DNA from: Vibrio harveyi NBRC 15634 = ATCC 14126 = KCTC 12724
GTDB lineage: Bacteria > Pseudomonadota > Gammaproteobacteria > Enterobacterales > Vibrionaceae
Length of the DNA stretch: 64,000 nt
Assembly (NCBI RefSeq): GCF_001591145.1
Contig: NZ_BCUF01000007.1
Span: 88,605-152,604 of the forward strand
Direction of reading: 5' to 3'
In this document: positions 62,722 to 64,000 of the stretch, piece after piece
Position numbering within the stretch: the first letter of the stretch is position 1
Layout: the number at the start of each line of letters is the position of its first letter
Notes under the pieces: generated by a model
Database searches by the model: none
What the model was told of the DNA's origin: nothing
The model's input: the letters and a program-made list of their open reading frames with translations, nothing else
Translations under genes and position numbers: made by a program

Positions 62722-63231
62722 ATGCTAACCGTAACCCAACTGGCCAGAGAGTGTGGACTCTCTCGTACTACGATTCTTTACTATGAACGTGAAGGCTTGC
62801 TAGCGCCTGCACATCGTTCAGAAAACGGTTATCGCTGGTATGGAGAAAAAGAGATGCAGCGTTTAAAAACCATTTCGTCTTATCGTTCTTATGGGTTACC
62901 GATTTCCAGCATACGCACTTTGTTGGCACAGAAAGGCAAATCTCAAGCGGAGATCTTGAAAGACCATTTCAATGAACTTGAACGCGAGATTCAAAATCTG
63001 CGAGCGCAGCAAAAAGCGATCGTGGTGCTATTACAAGAACCACAACTGATAGAGGATAATATTGTGACTAAAGAACGTTGGGTACAAATCATGCAAGCGG
63101 CGGGCTTTTCTGAAAACGACATGGTGACATGGCACCAGAAATTTGAAGAGATGGAGCCTGCTGAGCACCAAAAATTCCTTGAATCTTTGGGTATTGAGCA
63201 AGACGAAATTGTGCGCATTCGCGCTCTATAA
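62722..63231 (+). CDS. MerR-family transcriptional regulator
   Basis: Start at the ATG at 62722 (MLTVTQLARECGLSRTTILYYEREGLL), preceded by AAAGGAGCCACT. 169 residues. Winged helix-turn-helix of MerR type (residues 3-70), then a coiled-coil dimerisation helix (about 78-112) and a short C-terminal effector-like part with NMVTWHQKFEEMEP, reminiscent of a shortened TipAS domain. There are no metal-binding cysteines. The regulated gene is not obvious. Confidence 0.88.
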   Translation: MLTVTQLARECGLSRTTILYYEREGLLAPAHRSENGYRWYGEKEMQRLKTISSYRSYGLPISSIRTLLAQKGKSQAEILKDHFNELEREIQNLRAQQKAIVVLLQEPQLIEDNIVTKERWVQIMQAAGFSENDMVTWHQKFEEMEPAEHQKFLESLGIEQDEIVRIRAL

Positions 63232-63267
63232 TTAGCGCTTAAGCAGGACATTAAAAACCGGTTAAAT

Positions 63268-63301
63268 AAAAATAAGCCTCTTCGTGAGGCTTATTTTTTA
63301 T
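63268..63301. terminator. Bidirectional terminator between merR and GNAT genes
   Basis: AAAATAAGCCTC / GAGGCTTATTTT stem with TTCGT loop. Confidence 0.92.
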
Positions 63302-63326
63302 AACAGCTTACTTAATCATAAACTGC

Positions 63327-63857
63327 TTAGAAACGGATCTTTGAGTAAACCACAGTGTTACTCAATTCCCCTGAGGTAGAGAGGCGGTCGTGTCTCAACT
63401 CACCTTCAAAGTCATAACCACAACGCTCTGCGACAGCACGGCTTTTTAGGTTGGTTGAATCTGCCATAATCGCAATGCGTCTTGCACCGAGGTCTTCAAA
63501 CGCGTAGCGCTCTAGCTCAAGCACCGCTTCGGAAATGTAGCCGTTGCCCACCGCGGCATCATCCAGCCAGTAACCGATTTCAAACGACGGCACTTCTTGA
63601 TCACGAATCATTAAGCCTACTGCACCAATTAAACGGTCGCTTTCTTTTTCAATAATGAAGTAACGCAACTCCCCTTCAAAACTTTCAAAGTTGGCGATGG
63701 CTTTTTCTGTCCCCTCAATCATTGCTTCTAGTGTGAGCACATGTGGCACCCAAGGAAGATACACTTCGAGTGTCTTCTGGCTACGCAGTACTGCTTGGTG
63801 TGCTTCTTCTGCACGTTCTAAACAAGCAGGGATTAGCTTAAGACGTTTCGCTTCCAT
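63327..63857 (-). CDS. GNAT acetyltransferase, RimJ/RimL type
   Basis: Start at 63857 (MEAKRLKLIPACLERAEEAHQAVLRS), preceded by AAAGGAGAGCCGAT. 176 residues. Acetyl-CoA-binding motif A is seen in FEIGYWLDDAAVGNGYISEAVLELERYAFEDLGARRIAIMADSTNLKSRAVAERCGYDFEGELR. Motif and length match ribosomal-protein N-acetyltransferase-like (RimJ/RimL) enzymes. The substrate may be a protein N-terminus or a small molecule. Monocistronic. Confidence 0.9.
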   Translation of the reverse strand: MEAKRLKLIPACLERAEEAHQAVLRSQKTLEVYLPWVPHVLTLEAMIEGTEKAIANFESFEGELRYFIIEKESDRLIGAVGLMIRDQEVPSFEIGYWLDDAAVGNGYISEAVLELERYAFEDLGARRIAIMADSTNLKSRAVAERCGYDFEGELRHDRLSTSGELSNTVVYSKIRF

Positions 63858-63929
63858 ATCGGCTCTCCTTTGGGTGAAAAATGAAAGAAAAATCATTTAA
63901 GCAGATGTACTTAGAATGATCTAGTTGTT

Positions 63930-63989
63930 CGTATACCCAAATAACCTCGAGATGCTAGGTTCAGCGAGAATGACTTGGTTTGTATACGC
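63930..63989. repeat. Imperfect inverted repeat at the right edge
   Basis: CGTATACCCAA (63930-63940) and TTGGTTTGTATACG (63976-63989) enclose AACCTCGAGATGC-like sequence. It resembles a short repeated intergenic element I have seen in Harveyi-clade vibrios. It lies upstream of the GNAT gene and may continue past the window edge. Confidence 0.45.
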
Positions 63990-64000
63990 GGCGGCGATTT

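Noticed and set aside
1..64000. CRISPR array, prophage, insertion sequence, rRNA or tRNA genes
   Set aside because: No regularly spaced repeat-spacer pattern, phage structural gene, transposase or recognisable tRNA/rRNA sequence was found on reading both strands.

Overview
The window is the replication-origin region of the second chromosome of a Vibrio, most likely of the Harveyi clade (V. parahaemolyticus / V. alginolyticus type). The evidence is the rctB initiator gene, an oriCII with six phased RctB 12-mers, one 29-mer and two 39-mers, and the parA2-parB2 genes with five or more parS2 sites (TTTACANTGTAAA). The flanking genes (YebC-family protein, vqmA/vqmR, putA/putP) fit the same picture. 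The species is inferred from gene content, not proven.

Left arm (1-12 kb): a MacB/FtsX-type ABC exporter cut by the left edge; a LysR regulator divergent from an EmrA-like adaptor and a DUF2955/FUSC membrane protein; a second RodA-like protein behind a leader terminator; a YebC/PmpR protein; a hybrid histidine kinase divergent from a periplasmic solute-binding protein; and a fused NADAR-RibA enzyme. At 12.3-14.6 kb is a Fur-box-controlled pair of Dpp/Opp-type ATPases with no permease, coupled to an unknown gene that carries RctB-like sites.

Origin (14.9-22.6 kb): rctB, oriCII, parA2, parB2 and tmcA. parS2 sites lie beside a 39-mer, over the tmcA stop codon, in the stem of the tmcA terminator, and further right at 24.8 kb and 38.5 kb.

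The most interesting region is 22.5-35.1 kb: a complete iron-responsive cell-surface-signalling island. A perfect Fur palindrome precedes a FecI-type sigma factor and a FecR anti-sigma factor. A TonB-dependent receptor with an STN signalling domain follows, then two related PKD lipoproteins, a hemophilin-like secreted protein, its Slam outer-membrane translocator and a dedicated ExbB-ExbD-TonB set. Five transcription units carry the same promoter-like motif on the minus strand, TTTACGGAT, then exactly 12 bases, then TTCGGTGT. It is absent before the sigma gene. The likely circuit is: iron starvation induces FecI/FecR, ligand-loaded receptor releases the sigma factor, and the sigma factor switches on receptor, lipoproteins, hemophilin/Slam and energy supply together. 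Host haem or haemoprotein capture is the best guess for its function.

Right arm (35-64 kb): a FapA/DUF342 protein, a CatB-type acetyltransferase, a LysR regulator, a small outer-membrane barrel, murein-peptide recycling genes (mpaA with an MppA/OppA-like binding protein), WrbA, a small MscS channel, and a Lap-type adhesin-control and type I secretion cluster (lapB, lapD, lapG, lapC) behind a two-component system whose regulator has a degenerate AAA+ domain. Then come pdxH, the DPO quorum-sensing pair vqmA/vqmR, and a proline-use locus (AraC-type putR, putA, a split-off PutA C-terminal domain gene, putP). A second cluster of RctB-like sites overlies vqmA-putA, about 38-42 kb from the origin. 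MerR and GNAT genes end the window.
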